DNA from: Nesterenkonia alba DSM 19423 | Lineage (GTDB): Bacteria; Actinomycetota; Actinomycetes; Actinomycetales; Micrococcaceae | Direction of reading: 5' to 3' | DNA length: 64,000 nucleotides | Assembly: GCF_000421745.1 (NCBI RefSeq) | Contig: NZ_ATXP01000003.1 | Coordinates: 124,001-188,000 of the forward strand | In this document: positions 49,612 through 59,480 of the stretch, in pieces | Layout of the letters: every line of letters begins with the position of its first letter | How positions within the stretch are numbered: the stretch's first letter is position 1 | Made by a program: the position numbers and the translations under genes | Notes under the pieces: model-generated | The model's database searches: none | What the model was told of the DNA's origin: nothing | Seen by the model: only the letters and a program-made list of their open reading frames with translations

Positions 49612-50724
49612 CTACTCGTTGTCTCCGCCTTGGGCCCGCCAGCGGATGCCGGCTTCGATGAAGCCGTCAAGGTCGCCGTCGAGCACTTTATCCGCGTTGC
49701 CGACTTCGTAACCGGTGCGGAGATCTTTGACCATCTGGAAGGGGTGGAGCACATAGGAGCGCATCTGGTCACCCCAGGAGGCTTTGATGTCCCCGGCGAG
49801 TTCCTTCTTCTCTGCGGCTTCCTGTTCTTTCTTCACCAACAGCAGACGGGCCTCGAGCACGCGCATCGCTGCAGCACGGTTCTGGATCTGGGATTTCTCG
49901 TTCTGCATGGACACCACGATCCCGGTGGGCAGGTGGGTGATCCGCACGGCCGAATCAGTGGTGTTGACCGACTGCCCCCCGGGCCCTGAGGAGCGGAAGA
50001 CGTCGATCTTGAGGTCATTCTCATCGATGTCGACCGACTCGGTACCCTCCAGCAGAGGGATGACCTCCACAGCGGCGAAACTGGTCTGCCGGCGCCCCTG
50101 GTTATCGAAGGGGCTGATCCGCACCAGCCGGTGGGTGCCGGCCTCCACGGACATCGTGCCGTAGGCGTAGGGGGCGTTGACCTCGAAGGTGGCGGATTTG
50201 ATACCGGCCTCTTCGGCGTAGGAAGTATCGAGGATCTTATAGGAGAAGTCACGGCGCTCGGCCCACCGGGTGTACATCCGCAGCAACATCTCAGCGAAGT
50301 CTGCGGCGTCGACCCCACCGGCTCCGGCGCGGATGGTGACCACCGCGTCGTGTTCGTCGTACTCCCCGGACATCAGGGTGACGATCTCCAGGGAATCGAG
50401 GGCTTGACGAATGGAGGCGAGTTCACTGACGGCTTCGCTGAGAACCTCGGTGTCGTCTTCCTCTTGGGCCATTTCAGCCATGAGTTCGACGTCGTCAATC
50501 CGGCTGGCCAGCCGGGTCACCCGATCAAGCCGAGCCTGTTTGTGGCTCAGTTGGGAGTTCACCCGCTGGGCGTTGGTCTGGTCATCCCACAGGTTGGGGT
50601 CAGCGGCTTGCTGTTCGAGTTCCGTGACTTCGGCGCGCAGGGACTCGACGTCGAGAACATCGGTGATGCGCCGCAGGGTGTCACGTAGCTCGGCGAGCTC
50701 GGTGGGAAAGTCAGTCTCTGCCAT
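49612..50724 (-). CDS. prfB: Peptide chain release factor 2
   Basis: Class I release factor for UAA/UGA, 370 residues. The stop-recognition motif SPF ([10 protein letters not shown]) and the catalytic GGQ ([10 protein letters not shown]) are visible. There is no programmed frameshift: the reading frame is continuous from the ATG at 50724, unlike E. coli. Lies upstream of ftsEX, as is common in Actinobacteria. Confidence 0.96.
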   Translation of the reverse strand: MAETDFPTELAELRDTLRRITDVLDVESLRAEVTELEQQAADPNLWDDQTNAQRVNSQLSHKQARLDRVTRLASRIDDVELMAEMAQEEDDTEVLSEAVSELASIRQALDSLEIVTLMSGEYDEHDAVVTIRAGAGGVDAADFAEMLLRMYTRWAERRDFSYKILDTSYAEEAGIKSATFEVNAPYAYGTMSVEAGTHRLVRISPFDNQGRRQTSFAAVEVIPLLEGTESVDIDENDLKIDVFRSSGPGGQSVNTTDSAVRITHLPTGIVVSMQNEKSQIQNRAAAMRVLEARLLLVKKEQEAAEKKELAGDIKASWGDQMRSYVLHPFQMVKDLRTGYEVGNADKVLDGDLDGFIEAGIRWRAQGGDNE

Positions 50725-50795
50725 AACGGCACCACACTACCGGGGTGCATCGCCGGGTGCGGACAGGCGCACCCGAACGGGCTTGAAGGTCCCGG

Positions 50796-51275
50796 TCAGC
50801 GTTCCACGGTGAGACGGGCATGGGATTCCGCAGAGACTGGCACCTCAGCCGGTAAGACCCACCGCAGCACGGGCAGCTCCACCACGGCACCCAGTTCCAC
50901 ATGAATGGTCTCTCCCCCATCGGAGGTCCAGGTGCGCCGTACCTGCAGATTACTGTGACGGGTCGTGGCGCCTGAGGCCTGGAGGTAATCCTCGGCGGCG
51001 GCACGGGCCTGCTGACTACTGAAGACCGGAGGGTGTGGTCCTCGAGTGGTGTGGGCTGCCTCTGCTGCGGCGGAGGCGGCCCCGTCGGCAGCAGAGAGCA
51101 CCTGCCGGGTCTCAACGGTCACCGTGGCAGCACCGATCACCACTGCCGATAGCATCAGAAGCATCGTGACCATCCCCACGGTGAGGATCGTGATCTTGCC
51201 GGTCTCGTCGCTGAATCCTGCGGTGGAGCACCGCTGTGTAGTGGATCCTCGGCGCTGAAGACCCCCTTGGCTCAT
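50796..51275 (-). CDS. TadG-like/Flp pilus-assembly membrane protein
   Basis: From ATG 51275 it has 159 residues: a polar start, one hydrophobic helix (ITILTVGMVTMLLMLSAVVIGAATV) and an extracellular Ala-rich region (ADGAASAAAEAAH) typical of Rv3654c/TadG-like helicase-secretion neighbourhood proteins. ATGA overlap with the preceding gene. The open frame extending upstream to 51611 overlaps that gene and is rejected. Last gene of the pilus locus. Confidence 0.7.
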   Translation of the reverse strand: MSQGGLQRRGSTTQRCSTAGFSDETGKITILTVGMVTMLLMLSAVVIGAATVTVETRQVLSAADGAASAAAEAAHTTRGPHPPVFSSQQARAAAEDYLQASGATTRHSNLQVRRTWTSDGGETIHVELGAVVELPVLRWVLPAEVPVSAESHARLTVER

Positions 51276-51739
51276 GGCACCTCCTGCCGAACGACGTCCG
51301 ATGCTGTGGCACTGACATTGACCAGTGTGAGGTCCACCCCACTGATCCGAGGCAACCCCGGCAGCGGTACGTGGACTTCCACGGTGATGGAGACCACTGA
51401 TCCACTGCTGGTGCAGTCCGGGGTGCACTGACGAGTTACTGTGGCGTGCTCGGCGCTCACCCCGTAATCGCTCAGTGTCCGGGTGACCGCCTGTTCCGCG
51501 GCGACTTCCGGGGACACTGTGGATGTGGTGTGAACTTTCGCTCCCTGGTCCGCAGCCCCGGTGGCAGCGTAGGTAGCCGCCTGTACCTGTCCGATGGCCA
51601 GAAGGAACCACACCACCGGGATCATCAGCAGCACGCTCAAGGCAAGGAACTCCACGACCGCTGATCCGTGTTCCTCACGCATCAGCTGACGCAACGGTCC
51701 ACGTCTGCGCCGGAGTCGACGTCGTCTACTCCACGACAT
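51272..51739 (-). CDS. TadE-like pilus-assembly protein
   Basis: A 155-residue protein with the TadE signature EEHGSAVVEFLALSVLLMIPVV (processing-like site before VEF) near residue 25, one membrane helix and an extracellular domain with two cysteines (TRQCTPDCTSS). Probably a pseudopilin of the Flp/Tad apparatus. It overlaps both neighbours slightly. Confidence 0.78.
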   Translation of the reverse strand: MSWSRRRRLRRRRGPLRQLMREEHGSAVVEFLALSVLLMIPVVWFLLAIGQVQAATYAATGAADQGAKVHTTSTVSPEVAAEQAVTRTLSDYGVSAEHATVTRQCTPDCTSSGSVVSITVEVHVPLPGLPRISGVDLTLVNVSATASDVVRQEVP

Positions 51740-52133
51740 AGGCTCCCGCAGTCACCTCCCAGTGTTCGATCCCCGGCAGAGCACTGATAAGTGGTAACTC
51801 AGCGGTCACGGTGATTCGCAGCACCTCTCCTTCTGGGGTGCTGACCTGCTCGTAGCGGACATCACGCGCTACCGATGAAGCCACACTGGAGTCCAGCAGC
51901 TCGCGGGTGCGCTGGGCTCCGTCCGCGCCGGTGCGGTCAGCGAGAGCCCCAAACCGCGCACCAGTACTGGCGGCATCGATGAGGGAATTCCGCACGTGTA
52001 AGGCCAGACCCAGTTGCACGGCGGCCAGGGTCAGCAGCACCAGCAGTGCAGCCACCATGGTGAACTCCACGGTGGCCGCACCGCGCTCTTCGGCTCCGAG
52101 CCGTTTACGGTGTGACCTGGTTGATGGCGTCAT
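51726..52133 (-). CDS. TadE-like pilus-assembly protein
   Basis: A 135-residue TadE family member: EERGAATVEFTMVAALLVLL is the classic Glu-containing pseudopilin start, followed by an extracellular domain. I start at ATG 52133, which overlaps the pilin gene by 29 bases; the frame is open to 52163. Paralogue of the next gene. Confidence 0.78.
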   Translation of the reverse strand: MTPSTRSHRKRLGAEERGAATVEFTMVAALLVLLTLAAVQLGLALHVRNSLIDAASTGARFGALADRTGADGAQRTRELLDSSVASSVARDVRYEQVSTPEGEVLRITVTAELPLISALPGIEHWEVTAGAYVVE

Positions 52134-52293
52134 AGAACAGGTCAGACAGTGCGGGCCGAGCAATGGCCAGTAGGCCGGCGACGAGCACTGCGGACATCAC
52201 GCAGATCATGACCCAGCCAGGAACATCGGCCCGTTCCTCCCGGTGTACCTCGCGCAGCAGAGTGGTCATCCAGGTCCAGATCGTGTGCATCAT
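52105..52293 (-). CDS. Flp-type pilin candidate
   Basis: A 62-residue protein with a polar N-terminus (REVHREERADVP) and one hydrophobic helix (GWVMICVMSAVLVAGLLAI), then a short C-terminus. Size, topology and position between tadC and tadE fit a Flp/TadA-dependent pilin, but the usual Gly-x-Thr-x-x-Glu processing signature is not clear. Start at ATG 52293. Confidence 0.6.
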   Translation of the reverse strand: MMHTIWTWMTTLLREVHREERADVPGWVMICVMSAVLVAGLLAIARPALSDLFYDAINQVTP

Positions 52294-52340
52294 TGCTCTC
52301 CTTTTCCGTTCCGTTCATCGGTATGTGGTGGTCAGAGGTG

Positions 52341-53273
52341 TCATATGCCCAGCGACAACAGATGGAAACCGGGATAGGCGGCGAAGATCACTGCCAAGGG
52401 CAGGATCCCGAAAACCAGGGGAACGAGCATGCCGATCTCCTTCTGCCCTGCGGATTCCATGAGGTCGCGTTTGGACATCTCCCGGACATCTGCCGCCTGG
52501 GCGCGCATCACCTCAGCCATGGGAGTGCCGCGATCCAGCGCGACGAGCACACCGTCGAGGAATCGGCTGATCGGGGCGGCGTCCACACGGCGGTCCAGGT
52601 TCCGAGCTGCAACGGCGAAGGGGGTACCCGCCCGGATTTCGGCCAGCATCCGCTGCAGTTCGGTAGCGAACTCTCCGTGGGTCAATCGACTCACGCGTTC
52701 GAAGGCGGCCGGTGCTGTTTCGCCCGCGCTGACCGCCAGGGCGATCATCTCCGCCACCACGGGGAATTCCTCAAGGATCCTGCCCCGCCGTTTGGCCACC
52801 CGTGCCGAGAGGGCGGCATCACGCAGGACCACGCCGAGCACAGAACTGGCGACGATGCACACTAGGGCTAACAGCACATTGAAGGTATGCGCCACAGCAG
52901 AGACCAGACTCAGCACTGCTCCCCCTGCGGCACCTAAGGCTGAAGCGGCAAGCTGCTGCAGCCGGTACTGACTGACGGTGAGACCGGCATCGGCGGCATC
53001 AAGTCGCCTGGCCAACTGGTACGAGTCGACACCGAAACGGTCAAGCTGTCGCATCGCCGCGCGAACCGCTGGGGCGATGAGTTCAACCGCGGCCGGCAAG
53101 GAGGATTCCCGCTCATCCAGGGTGGCGGCAGTGCTGCGCACATAAGGAGCGATGCGCTCAGTCATTGTCGGCTGATTCCACGCCGGCACTGCGCCCAGGG
53201 CGAGGATCAGTCCCAGCCCGACTCCTATCCCCGCGGTGACCGCCCAGATGAGGACCGTGGTCTCCACTGTCAC
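52341..53273 (-). CDS. Type II/IV secretion platform protein TadC
   Basis: A 310-residue T2SF-domain inner-membrane protein with helices near the start, near residues 120-155 and at the C-terminus (GMLVPLVFGILPLAVIFAAYPG). The ETAPAAFERVSRL and GTPMAEVMRAQA segments are characteristic. Overlaps tadB as a GTGA-type pair. Forms the platform for the CpaF motor. Confidence 0.85.
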   Translation of the reverse strand: MTVETTVLIWAVTAGIGVGLGLILALGAVPAWNQPTMTERIAPYVRSTAATLDERESSLPAAVELIAPAVRAAMRQLDRFGVDSYQLARRLDAADAGLTVSQYRLQQLAASALGAAGGAVLSLVSAVAHTFNVLLALVCIVASSVLGVVLRDAALSARVAKRRGRILEEFPVVAEMIALAVSAGETAPAAFERVSRLTHGEFATELQRMLAEIRAGTPFAVAARNLDRRVDAAPISRFLDGVLVALDRGTPMAEVMRAQAADVREMSKRDLMESAGQKEIGMLVPLVFGILPLAVIFAAYPGFHLLSLGI

Positions 53274-54124
53274 ACCAGCACCCGCCTCTCCTGGGACAGC
53301 CGTCCAATACGCAGCATGGAGTGGTAACTGATAACTGAAACCACCAGTCCGATGCCTAATAACAGTGTTCCGGCGGCATCCGAGTACGCCTCGGCGGCAG
53401 CGGGCTGGGCAGCCATCAACAGGACGATGACCCAGGGCGCAGCCACTGCGAGCTTGGCGGCGTTGGTGATCCAGGACTGACGGGCCGACAGTTCACTGCG
53501 AGTGCGGGCATTCTGGCGCAAAAATTCACTGAGGGTGCCCAGTAGTCGCCCTAGATCAGTTCCTCCGACTTCCCGGGTGATGAGCAGCGCCGCGATAATC
53601 CGGTCCCCGACGGGATCGGCGAGCCGGTCCTTCAACCGGCGCAGGGCAGGTTCCAGATTTTGCCCGGATCGCCAGTCTCGCCCGAATTCAGCGAACGGCT
53701 CCCGCAATGGTTGGGGTCCGGCATTGCCCAGCCCGATGAGCGCTTCGGGAAGGCTGAGTCCCGAGCGCACCGCAGAGCGCAGGTGGTCTACGGCGTCGGG
53801 CCACACATCCGCTAACACGGCGCGACGGCGACGAGCCTGCCACCGCAAACCAGCCCATGGAGCGGCTCCGGCGAAGACCGCGAAACAGGCAGCCACCGGT
53901 GGTGCCTGGGTCAGGGCGAAGACCAGAAGGAAAACGAGGGCCGCACTGCCGACTATGACCAGTACAAGTGCGCCAGTAGAAATCCGCTGGTGCCCGGCTT
54001 CGTCGAGCAGTCGCCGCAACGGTGGGATGGTCACCTTCCGGGAACGCGGGGCCGACGGGGGCCAGAAGGATAAGTACATCAACAGCAGGCCCGTGCCCAG
54101 GCCGAGACCCAGCAGGACACTCAT
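53270..54124 (-). CDS. Type II/IV secretion platform protein TadB
   Basis: A 284-residue T2SF protein: two helices in the first ~75 residues, a cytoplasmic domain with SGLSLPEALIGLGNAGP and GRLLGTLSEFLRQNARTRSEL, and two C-terminal helices. Its start overlaps the cpaF stop. With TadC it anchors the ATPase at the membrane. Confidence 0.85.
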   Translation of the reverse strand: MSVLLGLGLGTGLLLMYLSFWPPSAPRSRKVTIPPLRRLLDEAGHQRISTGALVLVIVGSAALVFLLVFALTQAPPVAACFAVFAGAAPWAGLRWQARRRRAVLADVWPDAVDHLRSAVRSGLSLPEALIGLGNAGPQPLREPFAEFGRDWRSGQNLEPALRRLKDRLADPVGDRIIAALLITREVGGTDLGRLLGTLSEFLRQNARTRSELSARQSWITNAAKLAVAAPWVIVLLMAAQPAAAEAYSDAAGTLLLGIGLVVSVISYHSMLRIGRLSQERRVLV

Positions 54125-55347
54125 GCGACCTCCCCCTGCGCCTGTAAGAGGGACTGGGCTTGCTCGGAGAGTCGCGGGTTCTCGAAGACGGCGTGGGCAT
54201 TGGGGCGTAGCTGCTCGCCGTCGTGACGGAACAACGACGTCGTCTCGATCGTCTCATCCTCGAGTCGCCCGGAGATGCCCAGGATCTCTTCGACGTAGCG
54301 GGTCCCGTTCCGATCCCGGCGACAGTGGACCACCAGATCAATACAGGAAGCGACGGTGGGCACCGTGAAGCTGCGGGAGATATTCGCACCGGCGAGCATC
54401 GGCAAGGTGGAGATCTTCGTGAGTGCATCGGCGGCGGAGTTCGCATGCACCGTGGCCATACCGGGTAGCCCACTGTTGAGCGCAATGAGCATATCGAGAC
54501 TTTCGGCTTCCCGGACCTCTCCGACGATGAGCCGATCCGGGCGCATCCGTAGCGCTTCCTTGACCAGCCGACGTAGCGGGATCTCACCGGTGCCCTCAAG
54601 GCTGGGCTGCCGGCACTGCATACCGATGACATCACGCAGTGGTACGTCGAGTTCGAAGATCTCCTCGACGGTGATGACCCGTTCCCTGGCGCCAATGGCA
54701 CCGGTGAGGCAGTTGAGCATCGTGGTTTTACCGGCTTGGGTGGCACCGCTGACCAGGATGTTCATTCCGTCGGCGACAGCCTGGGAGAGAAACTGGGCGG
54801 CGTGGCTGCTGAGGCTCCCCAGTCGGACCAGATCCTGCAGGCTGTGGGCCCGGGAGATGAACTTGCGAATATTCACCGCCCAGTGACGCCGGGTGATATC
54901 CGGGATGACCACGTGTAAGCGTGACCCATCAGGCAGCGCGGCATCGACGAACGGACTGGAGACATCGAGTCGGCGTCCGGAGGTCTTGAGCATGCGTTCC
55001 ACCAGGTCACGGACACGCTCTTCGGTGAGGGTGATGGACGTCAGCTCAGAGCGGCCACCACGCGCGACGAAGACGGCGTGCGGGGCGTTAATCCAGATCT
55101 CTTCGATCGAAGGGTCATCAAGTAGAGGCTGAAGTTCGCCGAACCCGGCTACGGAGTTGAGGATGTCTTGCGCGGTCTGCTCGGCCTGGCGCAGTACTGG
55201 CAGTGAGGAGACCATGGAGCGCCGGTCGTAGTCGGTGATGACCGCATCGACGAGCTGACGGACACTCTCCGGATCCTCAATGGGGTCGATACCGGCTGCG
55301 CGAATTTTTTGCCGCACTTCGTCTTCGACGATCGCCGCCGCGTCCAC
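54121..55347 (-). CDS. Pilus/secretion ATPase CpaF (TadA)
   Basis: Hexameric motor ATPase of 408 residues. Walker A is GATQAGKTT near residue 206, the Asp box and Walker B surround MRPDRLIVGEVREAESLDML, and the DPSIEEIWINAP N-terminal motif is typical of CpaF. GTG 55347 has GAGGAGG 8 bases upstream. First gene of the minus-strand locus; powers pilus assembly. Confidence 0.92.
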   Translation of the reverse strand: MDAAAIVEDEVRQKIRAAGIDPIEDPESVRQLVDAVITDYDRRSMVSSLPVLRQAEQTAQDILNSVAGFGELQPLLDDPSIEEIWINAPHAVFVARGGRSELTSITLTEERVRDLVERMLKTSGRRLDVSSPFVDAALPDGSRLHVVIPDITRRHWAVNIRKFISRAHSLQDLVRLGSLSSHAAQFLSQAVADGMNILVSGATQAGKTTMLNCLTGAIGARERVITVEEIFELDVPLRDVIGMQCRQPSLEGTGEIPLRRLVKEALRMRPDRLIVGEVREAESLDMLIALNSGLPGMATVHANSAADALTKISTLPMLAGANISRSFTVPTVASCIDLVVHCRRDRNGTRYVEEILGISGRLEDETIETTSLFRHDGEQLRPNAHAVFENPRLSEQAQSLLQAQGEVA

Positions 55348-55585
55348 GGTGTTGCCTCCTCTTCCGCTGGTGAACGCTCAACGCAAGGGGTGTGGCCGCC
55401 TGAAAGAGCGGACACGAGCTACACCTTAACTTCACGTTGAGGTGATCGCCAGCTGATGTGCAGCCTATGTGGAAAACACGCTTAGCAAAGGTGGTTTTCC
55501 ACAAGATGGGACCCCGGCTCTGCGAGGGCAATACGGACTGCTTTATGGTCCTGCCGACATCCTTCAACGGTGTGCAGGAGGTGCG

Positions 55586-58500
55586 ATGAGCCTGACGGTC
55601 ACGGTAGTCCACGCCCCCGGAGCGGTCAGTAGCACACAGTGGAAACGGCTACGCGAGGAGGCACCGGGAGCTTATGACCACGAACTACGGCTGAGACTGG
55701 CCGGCACTGCCGCCTTCGACACCGTGGAGGGCGCCGAGATCGACAAGGCCCTGCGTACTGCCCTGGAGCTGCCACCCACTGTTCAGCTCAGTACCGGCGG
55801 GATCCTGCTGGCAGATCTGCCTGCCGGCTCCGACCGGCTGCATCCGGGCATGGTGGTGCTCTTGGCCCCTGAAGGCTTACCGCTGCGGAGTCCGCGGCAC
55901 ACTTTGGGTCTGTGCGTGGATTCCGGTCCCGATGCCGGACAGCTGTTTCCACTACGCCGGGGCCGATGGCGTCTAGGCCGAGGCGAGGTTGACTTGCCCG
56001 TGGCGGACCCGGCCATTGCCCGCCATGCCGCCGATGTCGTCGTCGGCTCCCGTGAGGTGCGGTGGAGCGATCACATAGAGGACCGGCCACTGACCACCGA
56101 AGATGTCATCGAAAGGGGCTCCACACGTCTGCTACTGAGCCGCAGTGAACCAGAACCCGGGGGCGGAGCCTGGCCCCCGAGCCCAGAACACGTGGATCAG
56201 AAACCACCTGAGGGCAAGCACCGCATGATGCTCGCCTTCGCTTGCATTCCCTTGGTGGTAGGTATCGTGCTGGTCCTCACCACAGGGATGTGGTTCTTCC
56301 TGGTCTTCTCGCTGGCCTCCGCCGCGGTCGCCGGGGGTGTGGCGGTGGCGGCTGGGCGCCGACGTCGGCAGTATCGGCGAGCCGTGCGCCACGCAGCCCG
56401 GCGATGGGCCCAGCAGTGCGAAACTGCCCTGCCCTCCCCTGGGATTGTGGCACGTAGATTACGCAGCCCGGTGGCCGGTCCCTCACCTGTGGAAACCCCT
56501 GCAGACGCCGTGCGCCTAGGACGCGGCAGCATCACGGCTGAGCTGGAATTCAGTGCTGCAGCATCGGATTCGCCCTGCAAGGAGATGCAGGTGAATTGCG
56601 CCACGGGCCTGTCGGTGGCTGGCGGGGAGGTCACCTGGCTGCGCGGATCAGCCCGCGATACCACCCGCCTCCTCCGGTGGATGGTGCTGCAGCTGTGCCT
56701 GCGCAACACCATCGACCATCATCTCCTCATAGCCGACGGCGGGACATTCAGCATCCCGGAGCTTCGTGACCTGCCTGTCGGGAGGCTTCAGCCCCATGAG
56801 GCTTCCACTCCTGATGAAAGTCTCGCACCGGGGGTGGCGGTGTTTCCTCTCGGTGCCCGCTGCGCCACACCGGATCTTTCCTCTTTCTTACGTGCGGGGT
56901 GGCATGTCATCGTTGCCCAGCCCACCTCTGGACCCGGGGTCGACACTGCCCCATCCCCGGGGCTCGGCCAGCATTCCGGCTGGATTGTTGATCTCACCGC
57001 ACGGCATCTGCTCCGCATCGACGACGCCGGACGGCGCCACGAACACGCCACGGACCTCCGCTGGGACGGACTATCGGCTGAGACCTTTGCCGAACTGGCG
57101 CGTTTGGCAGTTCCACATACTGCCACAACGCACCGAACAGGCTTACCCACCCAGTGCACGGTCCCCTTGCCGGGGCAGCTGTTCACCGCCTCTGCTGGAA
57201 AACAGCTGGTGGCCCAGGTGGGTCGAAGCCAGACCGGTGACACCGTGCTGGATCTGGTCTCCGATGGTCCCCACGTGCTCATCGCCGGGACGACAGGCTC
57301 AGGGAAATCGGAACTGTTGAAGACGCTACTGCTCTCCCTGGCGGCGTCGTACTCTCCGGAGGAATTGAACTTTGTCCTCATCGATTTCAAAGGTGGTGCG
57401 ACCTTCCACCAACTGGGCCGACTCGAGCACACCCTCAGTGTGGTCACCGATCTCTCCCAGGCGCAGGCGGAGCGAACATTGGAGGGAATCCGCAGTGAGC
57501 TGGTGCGGCGTGAGGAACTCTTCCTGCAAGCCGGTGCCGGTGATTACACCGAATACCGCCAGCTGAAACCCCAGGATCCTTTGGCTCGTATCTTGCTGGT
57601 GATCGATGAGTTCCGCATCTTCTCTCACGAACTTCCGGACACGATGGACGAACTCATGCGAGTAGCCACCCTGGGTCGTTCCTTGGGGTTGCATTTGGTG
57701 CTGGCGACCCAGCGCCCCCAGGGGGTGGTGACCGCTGATATCCGGGCCAATATTGGTGCCACGATCGCTCTTCGGGTACGCAGTGAGGATGAATCCCGGG
57801 AACTGATAGGCACTGCTGAGGCTGCAGAGATTCCGCGCACGGCCCCGGGGCGGGCACTGCTGCGCCGTGCCGGAGAGAAGCCCGAGGTGTTCCACACCGC
57901 CCAATTGACGTGCGGGCAGACCCTGCGCGCAGCGCCGGAGGTCGCAGATCCTGGCGCGAGGGCCCACGCCCAGGGTGCCGGTGTGGCGGAGCTGGTGGAC
58001 CGGCTGGCCGATGAGATGAGCGCGCGCAGCCTACGACGCCGCCACTCACCTCTACAGCCGTCTCTACCCTCCTGTCTGCGGATCACTTCTGAGGATCAGG
58101 CACTGCGTCTGGGGTTGTTCGATGAGCCGATGGCTCAGCGCCAGTCCCCGATGGTCTTCACCCCAGATGAACCCCGCACCATGGCCCTGGTGGGAGAGGC
58201 CGAAGCCGGCGGCAGCCGGGTACTGCACGCACTCGGCCGGGGAGTGCTGTCCCTGCAGTCGACCTCGTTGTACATCTTGGACGGGGACCACAGTCTCAGC
58301 GATCTCAGCAGCCACCCCGGCGTGGGGGCCTATCTGACCTGCGATGACCTGCCCGAAGTCGACTATCTCCTCACCCAGTTGAGAGCCCGCCTCACGGCTC
58401 GCCGCACACGCCGATCCGGGCAGCAGGCCGCCGTTGCCGCAACCCCCATGGTGCTGCTGGTCACCGCGTACGGGCAGTGGCACGTAGCGGGGCAATCAGG

Positions 58501-59404
58501 ACCCGGCAGCGGGATGGAACACCAGCTGGGCACGCTCATCGCTGAGGGCCCGGAGGCGGGGCTGTCTGTGATCGTCTCAGGAGGCCGGGAACTGAGCACC
58601 GGCAAGCTCGGCGGGCGCATCCCCACCAAGGTGTTTCTGCCGTTGGGCGTCAGTGAGGAGGTGAAATACCTGTGGCCCAAGCTGCGTCCTACTGACCCGC
58701 TGCCCGGCCGCGGGGTTTACCTCAGCCCCACCACGCCTTCGCCGGGATTGGAAGTGCAGCTAGCCACCGAGGCCGAGCCTGCTGAGCCAGACCACCGGTG
58801 GTCCGGGCCTGCCCCTGAGCTGCACGTGGCGCCACTGCCGGAGCAATTAAGCCGCAGAGAACTGCCACCGCCCCGGCCCGAAGAACTCTCCACAGGGATC
58901 ATGCTGGGGATGACGCAATTCAGCCGGGAGCCGGCCCGGCTCCGTTTGGGGCAGGTCACGCTGCTGCTGGGCTCCCCGGGAACAGGGAAAACCAGCACCC
59001 TAGAAATGCTGCGGAACCGGCTGGACCAGATCAACCGTGGCCAGGCTGACAGACTACGCATCGTCCGGATCACCGGCGGGGCGGATTGGGATCTTTCCCA
59101 CCCTCCAGAGATCCTGCTCCTTGATGATGCTCATCTCTGCCGGGCCGAACAGCACCAGCAGCTCTCGGCGCTGGTCTCAGCGGGCACCCGAGTGGTGGCC
59201 TCCGCGCTGCCCGGTGCAGGGGTCTTCACGCAGCTGCCGTGGGCGCACCCGGCACGCACCGGGGAGAACCTCGTCCTCAGCCCGACCCATCGGGCGGAAA
59301 CGGATGCTTTCGCCGTCGTCGCGCCGGTGCTCGAGCGCCCCGTCCCGGGCCGTGCCGTACATCTGCGTCCCGAAGGTCCACGACTGATCCAGCTGGCGTT
59401 GTGA
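55586..59404 (+). CDS. FHA/FtsK-SpoIIIE ATPase resembling EssC/EccC of type VII secretion
   Basis: A 1272-residue membrane ATPase. An FHA-like domain (RRGRWRLGRGEVDLPV near residue 135) precedes two adjacent membrane helices (about 210-250). Three ATPase modules follow: the first is intact (GTTGSGKSE near 567, ILLVIDEF near 669), the second has a degenerate P-loop (GEAEAGGSR), the third has GSPGTGKTS near 1128 with LLLDDAH. This matches EssC architecture. ATG 55586 has AGGAGG 5 bases upstream. No WXG100 or other ESX genes are in the window. Divergent from cpaF. Role unknown. Confidence 0.85.
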   Translation: MSLTVTVVHAPGAVSSTQWKRLREEAPGAYDHELRLRLAGTAAFDTVEGAEIDKALRTALELPPTVQLSTGGILLADLPAGSDRLHPGMVVLLAPEGLPLRSPRHTLGLCVDSGPDAGQLFPLRRGRWRLGRGEVDLPVADPAIARHAADVVVGSREVRWSDHIEDRPLTTEDVIERGSTRLLLSRSEPEPGGGAWPPSPEHVDQKPPEGKHRMMLAFACIPLVVGIVLVLTTGMWFFLVFSLASAAVAGGVAVAAGRRRRQYRRAVRHAARRWAQQCETALPSPGIVARRLRSPVAGPSPVETPADAVRLGRGSITAELEFSAAASDSPCKEMQVNCATGLSVAGGEVTWLRGSARDTTRLLRWMVLQLCLRNTIDHHLLIADGGTFSIPELRDLPVGRLQPHEASTPDESLAPGVAVFPLGARCATPDLSSFLRAGWHVIVAQPTSGPGVDTAPSPGLGQHSGWIVDLTARHLLRIDDAGRRHEHATDLRWDGLSAETFAELARLAVPHTATTHRTGLPTQCTVPLPGQLFTASAGKQLVAQVGRSQTGDTVLDLVSDGPHVLIAGTTGSGKSELLKTLLLSLAASYSPEELNFVLIDFKGGATFHQLGRLEHTLSVVTDLSQAQAERTLEGIRSELVRREELFLQAGAGDYTEYRQLKPQDPLARILLVIDEFRIFSHELPDTMDELMRVATLGRSLGLHLVLATQRPQGVVTADIRANIGATIALRVRSEDESRELIGTAEAAEIPRTAPGRALLRRAGEKPEVFHTAQLTCGQTLRAAPEVADPGARAHAQGAGVAELVDRLADEMSARSLRRRHSPLQPSLPSCLRITSEDQALRLGLFDEPMAQRQSPMVFTPDEPRTMALVGEAEAGGSRVLHALGRGVLSLQSTSLYILDGDHSLSDLSSHPGVGAYLTCDDLPEVDYLLTQLRARLTARRTRRSGQQAAVAATPMVLLVTAYGQWHVAGQSGPGSGMEHQLGTLIAEGPEAGLSVIVSGGRELSTGKLGGRIPTKVFLPLGVSEEVKYLWPKLRPTDPLPGRGVYLSPTTPSPGLEVQLATEAEPAEPDHRWSGPAPELHVAPLPEQLSRRELPPPRPEELSTGIMLGMTQFSREPARLRLGQVTLLLGSPGTGKTSTLEMLRNRLDQINRGQADRLRIVRITGGADWDLSHPPEILLLDDAHLCRAEQHQQLSALVSAGTRVVASALPGAGVFTQLPWAHPARTGENLVLSPTHRAETDAFAVVAPVLERPVPGRAVHLRPEGPRLIQLAL

Positions 59405-59480
59405 AAACTGCTCGAGTCGTCAGCAAAGTCACAGCATCTCAGCAGCGCCACCTCAGAGAACGGGCGTAGACATACCGACT

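Noticed and set aside
49612-50724. Programmed frameshift in prfB
   Set aside because: The frame is continuous from the ATG and no in-frame TGA is seen near the start.
50790-51611. Longer 271-codon version of the last pilus-locus gene
   Set aside because: The upstream part overlaps the TadE gene in another frame; ATG 51275 gives an ATGA overlap and a proper membrane helix.
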